Shown: positions 44,447 through 54,600 of the stretch, piece by piece
Layout of the letters: each line of letters starts with the position of its first letter
How positions within the stretch are numbered: position 1 is the first letter of the stretch
Origin: Exiguobacterium sp. s193
GTDB lineage: Bacteria; Bacillota; Bacilli; Exiguobacteriales; Exiguobacteriaceae
Reading direction: 5' to 3'
Assembly: GCF_018618755.1 (NCBI RefSeq)
Contig: NZ_JACSMR010000001.1
Coordinates: forward strand, 698,618 to 762,617
DNA length: 64,000 nucleotides
Notes under the pieces: generated by a model
What the model saw: the letters and a program-made list of their open reading frames with translations, nothing else
Database searches by the model: none
What the model was told of the DNA's origin: nothing
Translations under genes and position numbers: made by a program

Positions 44447-45211
44447 TTAGACCCATTGCCCTTTCCAGTTCTTCTCGACCGGGCTTGGTGGATTAATCGT
44501 CACAAGCTGATTTAGTAAGACCGCTTCATTGTTTTCATACACTTCGTCATACAACCAGTCTTCCAATTCCTGCGCCAAGTACTTTCGGCACTGCTCCCAG
44601 TAGAACGGGCGTTTTTCGATATGATGGGCATCTGATGCGACAAGATGGGCGAGACCGTTTTCAAGTAAAGCGACGGCGAACCGTTGGACGTCTTTACCAT
44701 ACTTGCCAATCAAACTCGCGCATGTGACTTGACTGATTGCTCCGTTCGAAATCAACTCGAACAATAATTGTGGGTTTTGAATGATTGCTTTGTTTTTTTC
44801 CGGGTGGGCGATGATTGGGATGTAGCCATCCGAGATCAACTCAGCAAAGACTTGCCGCGCATAGGACGGAATCCCGCTCGACGGAAACTCAATCAGTAAG
44901 TAACGTGAGTCAGCAAGTGGTAACGCCTTTCCCGCTTTGATTTCTTCAATCAAATCACCCGTCAAACGAATCTCGTGTCCCGGGTACACCTTTAAACGGA
45001 TGTCCCGTTGCATGAGTAAGACATTTAGTTCAGCGACCGTCAACCGGACGTCGACGTCTTCCGTCTCGAACTGCGGGTGGTAGAGGTGTGGTGTCGCGAT
45101 GATTTGCGACACCCCTTCCGCCACAGCCTGTTCTGCGAGTTGTAATGTATGTTCGACGCTCGCCGGACCATCATCGACGAGTGGTAAGAGATGACAGTGC
45201 AAATCAACCAT
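44447..45211 (-). CDS. cpsB: PHP-type tyrosine-protein phosphatase (CpsB/YwqE)
   Basis: A 254-residue PHP-fold metalloenzyme: MVDLHCHLLPLVDDGP, IIATPHLYHP, HEIRLTGDL, LIEFPS, PIIAHPEKN and LVASDAHH supply the histidine/aspartate metal ligands. It dephosphorylates the C-terminal tyrosines of the partner BY-kinase and so tunes chain length and export. ATG 45211 (GAGGGG 7 nt upstream) is preferred to 45226. It lies 11 nt after the kinase gene. Confidence 0.93.
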   Translation of the reverse strand: MVDLHCHLLPLVDDGPASVEHTLQLAEQAVAEGVSQIIATPHLYHPQFETEDVDVRLTVAELNVLLMQRDIRLKVYPGHEIRLTGDLIEEIKAGKALPLADSRYLLIEFPSSGIPSYARQVFAELISDGYIPIIAHPEKNKAIIQNPQLLFELISNGAISQVTCASLIGKYGKDVQRFAVALLENGLAHLVASDAHHIEKRPFYWEQCRKYLAQELEDWLYDEVYENNEAVLLNQLVTINPPSPVEKNWKGQWV

Positions 45212-45222
45212 GATTGAACCCC

Positions 45223-45918
45223 TCACTCATAAGAATAGTAGTATTGGTATGCGGAATCGTCCGTCAGTTCACGACGGTTCAAGACGACGCCAAGAATCTT
45301 CGCTTCCGCCAGTTCGAGCTGTTCTTTTGCCTTCAAGACACGTTGACGGTCAGAAGTCGTACAGCCGACGACGAGGACAACGCCGTCAGTTAATTTCGAC
45401 GTAATCCGGCTATCGGCGACTTGCAGTAATGGTGGTGCGTCTAAAATGATTACGTCGTACTTTTCACGAAGTTGTAAAATCAAATTCTCCATCGACCGCG
45501 ATGACAAGAGTTCTGCCGGGTTCGGCGGGATTGGACCAGCTGTCAAAATTGACAGGTTGTCGACTTTCGTTGGCAAAATTGCTTTTTCAAGTTCTGCTTG
45601 CCGTGTCAAAAGACTTGATAAACCAAGACCGTTCGCGACTTTAAACGTGTAATGTACCGTCGGACGGCGCATATCGGTATCAACGATTAAGACTTTTTTT
45701 CCTTGCTGGGCATAAGTGACGGCAAGGTTTGACGACGTCGTCGATTTCCCTTCGCTTTGTGTGGCCGATGTCACGAGGATGACTTGGATTGCTTCGTCGA
45801 CGGCCATGAACTCGATATTCGTCCGGATCGTCCGGTACTGCTCGGCGATTGGTGACTTCGGTTGTGTGACCGTAATCAAGTTCCGTGCGTCTTTATTCAT
45901 TTTATTTTTCTTAGCCAT
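45223..45918 (-). CDS. cpsD: Bacterial tyrosine kinase (CpsD/YwqD/CapB)
   Basis: A 231-residue BY-kinase. Walker A is SATQSEGKSTTSSNLA, Walker A' is VLIVDTDMRRP and Walker B is VIILDAPP. The C-terminus is a tyrosine cluster (YQYYYSYE), the autophosphorylation site. N-terminal SPIAEQYRTIRTNIEF is the usual start of the catalytic domain. It needs the membrane activator encoded just upstream, whose gene it overlaps by 8 nt, and is reversed by the PHP phosphatase downstream. Confidence 0.94.
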   Translation of the reverse strand: MAKKNKMNKDARNLITVTQPKSPIAEQYRTIRTNIEFMAVDEAIQVILVTSATQSEGKSTTSSNLAVTYAQQGKKVLIVDTDMRRPTVHYTFKVANGLGLSSLLTRQAELEKAILPTKVDNLSILTAGPIPPNPAELLSSRSMENLILQLREKYDVIILDAPPLLQVADSRITSKLTDGVVLVVGCTTSDRQRVLKAKEQLELAEAKILGVVLNRRELTDDSAYQYYYSYE

Positions 45919-46642
45919 ATTGTTTTGCCGCCTCTCGTTTTGTTGCCTTTGCTGACGATTTAAAGACTTTACTGTCGATATCCGGGATACTGCCTAAGAC
46001 AGGGAGATCCAAAATTTGTTGGACTTGATCCTCTGTCCGGATTCGGCGGTCGAGAACTTCACGTAAGAAGGCAAGTCCGACACCAAGTAAGAAACCGACG
46101 ACTGCTGCAATCGCTGTATTCAAGATGATGTTCGGGCTGACCGGTGACGTCGGAATACCTGAGACTGACAAGACTTTAACGTTATCGACGTTCATCAGGT
46201 CAGTGATATCTTCACTGAAGACGTTTGCGACTGAATTAGCGATGTTTGAAGCGAGTGCTGCGTCCGTACTTTGAACCGAGACGTTGATGACCTGCGAGTT
46301 TTGTTCACTTTCGACGGTAATCATACTGTTTAATGCATCAACACTCGCCGGTGCATTTTCGACTTCCGCTTGGACTTTTTCTAAGATGGCTGGACTCTTG
46401 ATGACGACACGGTATGTATTGACGAGTGTGACCGACGACTGGACTTGTGACGCATCGATGACATTGTTCTCTTGTTTTTTCGGTGTGACGAGAATTTGTG
46501 TTCCAGCTTGGTACGTCGGTTTAACCAAAAACGTACTGACGGCAAAAGCGATGACGGCTGCGACGATGGTAAGTGCGAGAATCCGCCAAAGCGACTTCCG
46601 TAAAACTGAAAATAATTCTTGCAAGCTAATCGTTTCATTCAT
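45911..46642 (-). CDS. Wzz/CapA-type chain-length determinant and kinase activator
   Basis: A 243-residue membrane protein with two helices (about 18-38 and 175-195) flanking an external domain (YQAGTQILVTPKKQE, VINVSVQSTDAALASNIANSVAN, VSGIPTSPVSPN). The C-terminal cytosolic tail (DRRIRTEDQVQQILDLPVLG) is the part that activates the separate kinase in Gram-positive systems. AAAGGAG precedes the start. It is the first gene of the kinase/phosphatase operon, whose promoter lies between 46643 and 46760 (TGTTATACT extended -10 near 46704). Confidence 0.92.
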   Translation of the reverse strand: MNETISLQELFSVLRKSLWRILALTIVAAVIAFAVSTFLVKPTYQAGTQILVTPKKQENNVIDASQVQSSVTLVNTYRVVIKSPAILEKVQAEVENAPASVDALNSMITVESEQNSQVINVSVQSTDAALASNIANSVANVFSEDITDLMNVDNVKVLSVSGIPTSPVSPNIILNTAIAAVVGFLLGVGLAFLREVLDRRIRTEDQVQQILDLPVLGSIPDIDSKVFKSSAKATKREAAKQYG

Positions 46643-46840
46643 GATGTGACTATTCTCCTTTATTTGTCTAATGCAGTGATTATTTTATCAACTAGGAATC
46701 AGTATAACAAAAAATTGGGAAATGGTTACTATTATTTTAGGAAATACCATACGTTTATTGAAAAAGTTTGCGTATAATAGAGACTAACATGCTTTCCTTT
46801 GCATGAATTACCGGATATCTACATAGGAGGAATATTTTTT

Positions 46841-48001
46841 ATGCATCGCTCTCTGCAAGCACTCCAATACTATACATCGCACTCGGAGGAAGAGATCACA
46901 CGTCTTCATGAACGCATCCGTTCGAGTCTCGCTTCGACCGAATCCTTAACCGATACGATGATCCGTCTGACGGGAGACGCACCACTCATCCCATTTAAGC
47001 AGGACACGGTCACGGTAGACGAATGGCAAAACTTTTTAGCCGGGAAACACCATGAGAGTTTGGCAGATTTTTATGGGGCCATCGTCGCCCGACCAATCCT
47101 GAAAGAAGACCGAATCGAACAAGATATCTCCGAAACACCGTCGTCCTTGTCCCGTACGCAGCGACCAGATGCACCACGCCGCCACCAAACGAAGCCGACA
47201 GCTGCACCACGTACGAAACGGAAATTCCCTTGGGGCTGGATCGCGCTATTGATTCTTTGTTTCCTGCTTGGCGCCGGAGGAACATACGTCTACTCGAACT
47301 ATCTCGCAAGTCCGAAATCGTCTGCACCTGACGCGACCGTCGAACAACCGGTTGCGGTCGAAGAGTCGACGGAAGACCAAGATGATCAAAAAGCAGACGA
47401 TCAGCCGAAAGCTGAACCGGAAGCAAACATCCTTTACGTCAACACACGCAACAGTAACATTTACCGTGACGAAGCATTGACGGAAGAATTGTACGAAGCC
47501 GACTTCGGTGACGGCTACCGGATCCTCGAGACATCCGACTCAATCAGTAAAGTCGAACTGACTGACGGAGTAACAGGATATATCAAAAATGCAGATACGA
47601 CAAAAAAAATCAAGGGTGATGCCATTGCCGATGAAACGTTACTGACATGGGTCAACGATAATCTTGATACAAGTTTTGTCACGGGCACCCTCATTGACCT
47701 TATCGGCAAATCGGACGAAGAGTTGAATACTTTATATGGCGAACCCGACCGCACATATCCCGATGAACTGAACACATACCTGTTTTATGGAAATCATTTC
47801 TTTACGTTATACGATGACCGGGTCATCGCCATCGATTGGTCGGAAACGAATATCACGAATGACACTCTCGCGACACTCGCACCGCTCCAGCTCGAATCGG
47901 ATACGGCATCGCTCGTCATGAGTAACTCGTACCGACTGCAACGGTTCGCAAAAGACGGGACTGACTTCAGTCGCGTCCGTCTCGCCGAACAAAATCTCTA
48001 A
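46841..48001 (+). CDS. Single-pass membrane protein with external SH3-like region
   Basis: A 386-residue protein. The cytosolic N-terminus (1-130) is rich in charged residues and ends in basic RTKRKFPWG; one membrane helix follows (WIALLILCFLLGAGGTYVYS). An acidic linker (EESTEDQDDQKADDQ) leads to an external part with a possible SH3b unit (YVNTRNSNIYRDEAL, DGYRILETSDSISKVEL, GVTGYIKNAD), then a SmpA/OmlA-like repeat (LIGKSDEELNTLYGEPDR). The plan resembles wall-sensing or anti-sigma-like proteins, but no family is recognised. It is divergent from the Wzz operon and has a strong terminator. Start: AGGAGG 10 nt upstream. Confidence 0.65.
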   Translation: MHRSLQALQYYTSHSEEEITRLHERIRSSLASTESLTDTMIRLTGDAPLIPFKQDTVTVDEWQNFLAGKHHESLADFYGAIVARPILKEDRIEQDISETPSSLSRTQRPDAPRRHQTKPTAAPRTKRKFPWGWIALLILCFLLGAGGTYVYSNYLASPKSSAPDATVEQPVAVEESTEDQDDQKADDQPKAEPEANILYVNTRNSNIYRDEALTEELYEADFGDGYRILETSDSISKVELTDGVTGYIKNADTTKKIKGDAIADETLLTWVNDNLDTSFVTGTLIDLIGKSDEELNTLYGEPDRTYPDELNTYLFYGNHFFTLYDDRVIAIDWSETNITNDTLATLAPLQLESDTASLVMSNSYRLQRFAKDGTDFSRVRLAEQNL

Positions 48002-48005
48002 ACAA

Positions 48006-48036
48006 AAGGAGTGAGCCACGTCGGCTCACTCCTTTT
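48006..48036. terminator. Terminator between 46841-48001 and the convergent LCP gene
   Basis: GGAGTGAGCC-acgtc-GGCTCACTCC followed by TTTTT. Confidence 0.9.
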
Positions 48037-48042
48037 TCTGTA

Positions 48043-48969
48043 TCATTCGATTCCTAACGAATACTGTAATGCAGTTTTTGTCTGTTCGAGCGATGCGTCC
48101 GTCGGATGCCAGTAATAAATGCCATCCGCTTCTTTTCCACCCGCTCCTTCAAGCTTTAAGTTTTCCTGATTCTTAAAGGCATCCATGTAGTCAAAAGCGA
48201 GCGTCCGCATCGGTTTGAACGAGACGTTCGTCTGGGCATTTTCCCCGACGACATCCATGATTGCATTAAATTTACTGATTGATACGTCTGATGACAGTTT
48301 CGAGACGACTTGTCCGATGACATCACGTTGACGCATCTGGCGACCGAAGTCTCCGCGCGGATCTTCATACCGCATCCGTGTGTACTTTAATGCTTCGTCC
48401 CCATTGAGGTTGATTTTTCCGACACCAAAGTGTTTGTCGCCGACTTTGAAGTCTAAATCATTATTGACCGTCACACCACCGACGGCATCGACAAGCGACG
48501 TAAACCCTTCCATGTTGATTTCCGCATAGTAGTTGATTGGAATATCAAGGAAGTTTTCGACCGTCTTGATCGCCATCTCCGGTCCACCAAATGAATAGGC
48601 ATGGTTGATTTTATCGTTCGTCCCTTTGCCGACGATATCAACTTTCGTATCACGGGGGATGCTGACAAGGCGACTTTCGTTCCGGGTCGGATTCAGCGTC
48701 ATGACCATGATCGAGTCACTGCGTCCGCGTTCGCCCGGGCGTTGGTCGACCCCAAGTAACAGCACCGAAACCGGTTTTTGTTTTTCGACGACGGCGTCGC
48801 CCGTATTTTTGACCGGTGACTGAATCTTTTTGACTGTCTGGTCGACTTGATAATATGTATAACCGATGAATCCGCCGATGCCGACGACGAGGACCAAAGC
48901 AATCAACAGCATGATTTTCAGCGGCGTCCACCGCTTTTTAACTTTTCGTTTCTTTTTGACGCGTTCCAC
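48043..48969 (-). CDS. LytR-CpsA-Psr (LCP) family glycopolymer ligase
   Basis: A 308-residue type II membrane protein: a basic cytosolic tail (VKKKRKVKKRW), one helix (LKIMLLIALVLVVGIGGFIGYTYY), then the LCP domain with VLLLGVDQRPGERGRSDSIMV, VSIPRDTKVDI, KINHAYSFGG and a conserved RMRYEDPRGDFGRQMRQR block. LCP enzymes attach teichoic acid or capsule to peptidoglycan from undecaprenyl-diphosphate carriers. The arginines and aspartates that bind pyrophosphate are present. GTG start with AAAGGAG about 10 nt upstream. Its place near the capsule control genes fits capsule attachment. Confidence 0.93.
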   Translation of the reverse strand: MERVKKKRKVKKRWTPLKIMLLIALVLVVGIGGFIGYTYYQVDQTVKKIQSPVKNTGDAVVEKQKPVSVLLLGVDQRPGERGRSDSIMVMTLNPTRNESRLVSIPRDTKVDIVGKGTNDKINHAYSFGGPEMAIKTVENFLDIPINYYAEINMEGFTSLVDAVGGVTVNNDLDFKVGDKHFGVGKINLNGDEALKYTRMRYEDPRGDFGRQMRQRDVIGQVVSKLSSDVSISKFNAIMDVVGENAQTNVSFKPMRTLAFDYMDAFKNQENLKLEGAGGKEADGIYYWHPTDASLEQTKTALQYSLGIE

Positions 48970-49101
48970 TCTATCATTTCTCCTTTTACCTTACGTATGA
49001 TATGTAGCTATAAGTTCTCATTACTATCGGATCAATAAAAGAACTCCTACAGTCGAGTATACAAAAAAAGATGCTTGATTTGTCAAAAACGGGAAATAAT
49101 G

Positions 49102-49124
49102 AAAAAGGCCGTTACGCACGGCCC
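49102..49124 (-). terminator. Terminator downstream of 49133-49822
   Basis: GGGCCGT-gcgt-AACGGCC followed by reverse-strand TTTTTC. Confidence 0.85.
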
Positions 49125-49132
49125 TTTGCTTT

Positions 49133-49822
49133 TTATAATGACTCCTGCCAAGAGACGACATATGTTTTTTTCTTCGGATTGTAATCAAGCATGACAAGTT
49201 TCTTCGTTTTCGTTGCCGTCGGGAAGACATACGTTTTCGACTTACCTTGGATTCCGAGCCCCAACTCCAGCTCCTGTTTGCTTTGGATTGAAGTCATATC
49301 TGTCGTTTCAAGTCCCGTCCATTCTCCAAGTCCTTTCCCGGAAAGAATTGCATCGAGTTGTTTTTCCGTCATTCCTGTTTTAATCTTTTGACCTTTTGCG
49401 AGTTTCATCTTACTTTCACGGACACCGGTCGTCGTATCTCGGAATATGTCGATTCCTTTCGCTGTCAGGCGGTAGAGCGAATCGTTTTTCTTCGTCATGA
49501 AGATCAGTGATGTGACGGGTTGAGCTGAAAGTACTTTTTTATTATAAAACGAGTAGCTTGTCATCTTTTGCCCTTGTGACGTACTCGTCAGCTCGGCTTT
49601 TTGTTTTAAGACGGTCGAGCTGCCTTTTTTCGTCAGTTGTTTTTTGTAGTCTTTCCCGTAAAGGACCTTCGCCGCTTGAGTAATTGTCATGCCCGGTTTT
49701 AAGGCATTGTACTGCGTCGTCGCCTTCGTTTCCGTTGTCGTCGCCGCTTCTGTCGTCCCGGCGATTAATGTCGAGCTGGCAACTAGTGCTGCGAGTGTGA
49801 GTTTTGCGAATGTTGTTTTCAT
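49133..49822 (-). CDS. Secreted protein with two SmpA/OmlA-like repeats
   Basis: A 229-residue exported protein: signal peptide MKTTFAKLTLAALVASSTLIAG, cut probably after TEA. Two repeats begin with LKPGMTITQAAKVLYG and IKTGMTEKQLDAILSG, the GMT-x-x-x-A/L-x-x-I/L-G pattern of SmpA/OmlA-like or BLIP-like folds. Function unknown. The gene starts 22 nt after the subtilisin gene, in one operon, so it might chaperone, inhibit or be processed by the protease. That role is inference. Confidence 0.7.
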   Translation of the reverse strand: MKTTFAKLTLAALVASSTLIAGTTEAATTTETKATTQYNALKPGMTITQAAKVLYGKDYKKQLTKKGSSTVLKQKAELTSTSQGQKMTSYSFYNKKVLSAQPVTSLIFMTKKNDSLYRLTAKGIDIFRDTTTGVRESKMKLAKGQKIKTGMTEKQLDAILSGKGLGEWTGLETTDMTSIQSKQELELGLGIQGKSKTYVFPTATKTKKLVMLDYNPKKKTYVVSWQESL

Positions 49823-49844
49823 GTTCAGTTCCTACCTTCTTTTG

Positions 49845-51413
49845 TTATTTGATGTAACGGACAGCTTTATCTGCATCGAGCCGACCGTAGCCGTACGACG
49901 TGTCATAACCTTTTTTCCCAAGATCACGGGCTGATTTTTTTAAGATGGATTCAACTTCCTTCGCCGTGATGTTCGGCTTTAAGCTATAAAGGAGACTCGC
50001 GACACCGGTGACGTGAGGCGCTGCCATCGATGTCCCGCTCCAAAAGGCGGACACCCCGTCACTTAAATAGCTCGGGATGTCCTGTCCTGGTGCGACGAGA
50101 TCAAGCTTTTCTCCGTAGTTCGAGAACTTCGATTTTTGGTCGAACCGGTTCGTTGAGCCGACTGATAAGACATACTCCGACCGCGCCGGGTACGACAGCA
50201 GACTGAAGCCGTCATTGCCGGTCGCCGCGACGACGAGGACATCATGTTTTTTCGCATAGGCGAGTGCTTCCTCAATCGTTCGTGATGAGAACCAGCCGCC
50301 GAGGCTCAAGTTGATGACCTTCGCCTTTTTCTTGACGGCGTAGATGATGCCTTTCGCGATGTCCGAGTTCATCCCGGCGTTGTCCGCGCCCATGACTTTA
50401 ATCGGGATGATTGAAGCTTTTGCGTTGATGCCGGACATGCCGTATGTATTGTCACTGTTCGCCGCGATGATTGCTGCGACATGCGTCCCGTGGCCATGAT
50501 CGTCAATCGCGTATTTTTGATGGTTGACGAAATCATACCCGAGATCCATCCGGACGCGTCCGGCGAAATCGGCATAGGTCGGGTTAATCCCGGAGTCGAT
50601 GACGGCGACGCGTGTCGTCGTTTGTTTTTTCCCAGCAATCCGTTTTTTCATCGCATCGTAGTTGATGTCGGCTCCTTTGACGCCACCGCGTTGTCCGGTA
50701 TTATCGAGCGACCACTGGTATCGTTTGAACGGGTCAACCCCCAGTCCCTGCACCCGATGGTCGAGTTCGACGTAAGCGACGTTCTTTAGTTTCGCCAGCT
50801 GTTTTTTAGCGGTCGTGGCGTCAGTGACAGATGCATAGGTCAACTTTTCGATCTGAAGCCCAGCGTCAATTGTCTCACGCGCAACCGCCTTTGTTTTTTG
50901 TGACAGGCTCTGTTTTGTACTCCCGGTCGCCCGCAGTTTGACGATCAAACTTGTCGCCTGCCCGGTCGTTTTTGTTGCCTTGACGACCTCACGGAGCGGT
51001 TGCCGCCGTTCGAGCTTGAACGGTACCGTAAAGGCGGTGTTCTTCCGTCCTTCAATCTCGACGTATTGCCGCCCCTGCCAACTTAACGGGAAGACAAGCG
51101 ACTTTCCTCTGACGGCGTCATATCTTGGGTAGACGAGTTGCTTGAGATAGTCACGCTGCGTCTCATAGACCGTCACCTTTTCCCATTCGTCTGCCACAAA
51201 CTTCAAGTCGGTCCCGGCGCTTATATAGTTTGCCGAGTCGAAGTAAAACAAGGCTTTTCCTTTTGAGTCGAACGTCCCCTTGAGGTAACCTTTATGCGTT
51301 TTCGCACTCGGATTCGGCAGCTTTTTCGCTCCGGTGCCCGCCGCTTCCGTCTGAACGGGCAGACTGCTGCCGAGCAATCCAGCAAGCGTCAGTCCGATTA
51401 ACCATTTCTGCAT
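49845..51413 (-). CDS. Secreted subtilisin-like serine protease (S8)
   Basis: A 522-residue preproprotease. Signal peptide MQKWLIGLTLAGLLGSSLPVQ; an N-terminal region to about residue 220 that includes an Ig-like part and a propeptide (SLIVKLRATGSTKQSL to YVELDHRVQGL). The S8 domain carries the catalytic Asp (VAVIDSGINP), His (DDHGHGTHVAAIIA), oxyanion Asn (VVAATGNDG) and Ser (SGTSMAAPHVTGVASLL). It ends soon after the catalytic domain (YGYGRLDADKAVRYIK). AGGAG precedes the start by 7 nt. A candidate extracellular protease, and one possible processor of secreted peptide precursors. Confidence 0.94.
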   Translation of the reverse strand: MQKWLIGLTLAGLLGSSLPVQTEAAGTGAKKLPNPSAKTHKGYLKGTFDSKGKALFYFDSANYISAGTDLKFVADEWEKVTVYETQRDYLKQLVYPRYDAVRGKSLVFPLSWQGRQYVEIEGRKNTAFTVPFKLERRQPLREVVKATKTTGQATSLIVKLRATGSTKQSLSQKTKAVARETIDAGLQIEKLTYASVTDATTAKKQLAKLKNVAYVELDHRVQGLGVDPFKRYQWSLDNTGQRGGVKGADINYDAMKKRIAGKKQTTTRVAVIDSGINPTYADFAGRVRMDLGYDFVNHQKYAIDDHGHGTHVAAIIAANSDNTYGMSGINAKASIIPIKVMGADNAGMNSDIAKGIIYAVKKKAKVINLSLGGWFSSRTIEEALAYAKKHDVLVVAATGNDGFSLLSYPARSEYVLSVGSTNRFDQKSKFSNYGEKLDLVAPGQDIPSYLSDGVSAFWSGTSMAAPHVTGVASLLYSLKPNITAKEVESILKKSARDLGKKGYDTSYGYGRLDADKAVRYIK

Positions 51414-51641
51414 TTTTTCACTCCTTTAGCTGTCGTAAGTCTTACTATTAAGTATACTGGAAATTTTTAATAACTCTATCAAATAATCGCTTTTCACTAT
51501 CTTTTTTTACAAGTATTTCAAATTAAAAGAGCATTTTCGCATAACAATCAGATGTATGCCTTACCAATAGACACACTCACCCTTTCGTAAGTGACGATTC
51601 TATCCATTCCACCACACGGATTCCCTTGATACGAACTCAGC

Positions 51642-51685
51642 AAAAAAAACTCCCCTATCCATTGCTGGATAAAGGAGTTCTTTGT
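51642..51685 (-). terminator. Terminator of the S-layer-like gene
   Basis: ACTCC-tt-TATCCA / TGGATA-gggg-AGTT type stem ending in a run of eight T on the reverse strand, just after the stop codon at 51692. Confidence 0.8.
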
Positions 51686-51691
51686 ACTCGA

Positions 51692-54600
51692 TCAGTTGAC
51701 GCTAAGAATCGCTTTTTCGTACCCGCCCGTTAAGACAGAGTTGTCATAAGACTGGAGTTGTTTATTGACAGTGATGACATTTGATACGGCTTGAAGTGTT
51801 CCAGCCGGTACTTTGATTTTGACGATATCAAGACCGTTTGAAATCACACCATCCGAATCATCGAGCGAGATATGTGTCCCGACCGGAAGATTTTTTCCGT
51901 TCAGCGTATACTGGGCTGTGCTAGTGGCATCATACATTCCCGCATATTGAACACCTTCCGTGAACGTGACCAAAATCTCATCCTGGTTATTTGCTACGAC
52001 ACTCTCAATTTCAAATGGCGATACGCCCGGCGTAACGACCGACTTCATGATTTTGAAGTCGTGTGTCGCTGTCGCAACCGTGTTGCCGACATCATCCGAT
52101 AGTGATTTTACGACGACTTTCCAATCTTCCCCGTAGCCTTTTTCGTCTACAAGCTCCTGGAGGCTTTCGTTCGCTTTGACACGGAAACTCATGTCTGTCG
52201 AATCCATATACTTCACGACATCACCATCGACCGTAACAATTTTTCCATCTTTATTTTTACCGATGAATTCAACTGTTGTTTGCGGCGGGTTCACGATACC
52301 GTCCGCATTGATCAGCGGCGTATCTGCTTGGTCGAGACCACGTACCTTAACTGGCTCGCTCATCATGACTGAGAAGTCATTCGACAGGACAATCCGGTCG
52401 ATGGCTGTGATCTCCGCACTCTTCAGATCTGGTGAGTTGAGTGGTGAACCGGAATAGTTGAGGTCGAGTGACAAGGCGTCATTCTTCTCACCGTTCGCCG
52501 ATGCCTTCACAGAATCTTTCTCGAGTGTGATTTTGAACTTGCCGTTGTAGTAGTTTTCTTTCGTATTGACTGTGTCGTAGATTTCCGTCCAGTCTTTATT
52601 GAGCTCGACGAGGACTTCGCCTGTTTTTTCATTGTAGTACGTGATGTCCGCATACTGACTGAGATCGTCGTACGATTTCGTTCCTGCGTTATAACTTTCG
52701 AGCTTCATTTTCGTACCAAGTAATGCTTGAACGTCAGCAAGGTCAAGGTTTTTGAGCTGTTTGCTGAACATGACACGGAACTGCTCAGGAGATTCGACGA
52801 CAACACCTGCTGTCGGTTTGACCGTATCTGCCATTACCGTGAAATCAAGGTTTTGTGTCGTCCCGACATTTGCATCATCCGTCAATGCCGCGAAATCTTT
52901 TGAATCCCAAACTTGGAGCGCATGTTTTCCGGCAGTGAAGTATCCTTTTTTCGTTCCAGGATACGCATCTGCACCCATGTCTTCATCGTTGAGTGTAAGA
53001 ATGACCGTATCACGTTGGTCCACACCATTTACATTATCGAAGTCAGGATATTCGACATCAAAGTACTGATCTCCGTATTGGCCATCAATTTTGAAATTCG
53101 CATCCGCAATCGCTTCAGAGAATTTCACTTCGAGTTTATTTAAGCCGATCGGCATGACCGATGTGACTTCCGGTTGACGTGCATCTGTCAATTTGAAGCT
53201 TGCTTTTGACTCTACTTCCGTACCTGTGCTGCTCTTAATATTCGCTGTCACTTTAACGATCGCATTATCTTGGAGATAATCTTTACGGTCGAGGATCAGT
53301 TCGAACGCTTTCGGGTTAGACGGTACGGATTTGATTCCGATGACCTTTTTCATGTCATTGCCTTGTTCGACCATGAATCCACCAAGCGATTTGAGCAGCA
53401 TTTCACGTGATAATGCCTTATCAAGGAAAATCGTGATCCGGTCTGCCTGGTTCGATTCAGCCGCAAGCATATTGACCATCTCGATTGGTGTCGGTGTGAC
53501 CACGACCGTACTGAATTTCACTTTTGCTTTCCCGCTGACTTTACCGATCAAGTCTTTGTACTCACCGTTGACGGTCTCGATGATTTGCGCATCGATTGCT
53601 GCTTCGAGGTCCGTGTTGCTGAACTCAGATGTGAGGAGGACTGTTGCTTTACCGTCTTGGATCGTCACGCGGTCTTTTGCGAGTGAACCGAATGATGCCG
53701 AAAGTTTCAGCACGATATCGTCCGCATTCATGTCGACTTCGCCTGTTGCTTTATCTTTAAGCAAGAACGTCACTTCCGTGTTGTCTGAACCGTTCGCAAG
53801 GATTGAAGACACTTTCGGCATGACTTCAAGCATCCAGAGGTTTTCGACACCTTGCGTCATGAAGCTCATTGATCCGAGGTCACGTGCGACGCCACCGATC
53901 ATGATTCCTTTTGCTTCAAGCGTATAGTCTTTATCGTAATCTAGGCCAGATACTTCGAGGATTGCTGATTTTTTGTCAGCACCGATTGTCGCCGAAGTGA
54001 CAGTTCCACCTGCGATTTTGAAGTTATCTGCTTTGACTTCGTCGACTGCGCGCGAGAATGATACCATGACTTTCTTTTTGCCCATTGCTTTGACTGAAGA
54101 CAACATCGTCTTAGCGATTGTGAAGTCCATTGCTGGAGACTTCATGTCACCGACTTTAACGACGTAGCTGTGTGTTCCTTCAGGAATTCCACCTTTTGAA
54201 GCCATGAACTTCCCGTCTTTGAGCATGCCTTTTTCAATGATTGGCGTAGCAGACATGTCTTTACCCGGGTAAATCATGAGTTCTGCCATCGCGTCAGCTG
54301 AAGCGTACATGACGTCCGCCTTAACAGAAAGTGTCTGATCATCGACGCTTCCCATGACGTTCGAGATATCAATCGCTTTGACTTCATACTTGATTGAACC
54401 CGTTACGACAGAGTTCGCTCCTTTATACGAGTAAGCGATTTTATAGTTACCCGGCTTTGATGTATCCGGTGTTTTGATGTTGAATTTGCTGATTGGACGC
54501 TTGACGATGATCCCTGATTTATAGCGGATACTGATTGTGCTAGGAAGCACAACTTTTTCGCCGACTGCGACTGGTGCGAGTTCTGGTTCGAGGACGTCAA

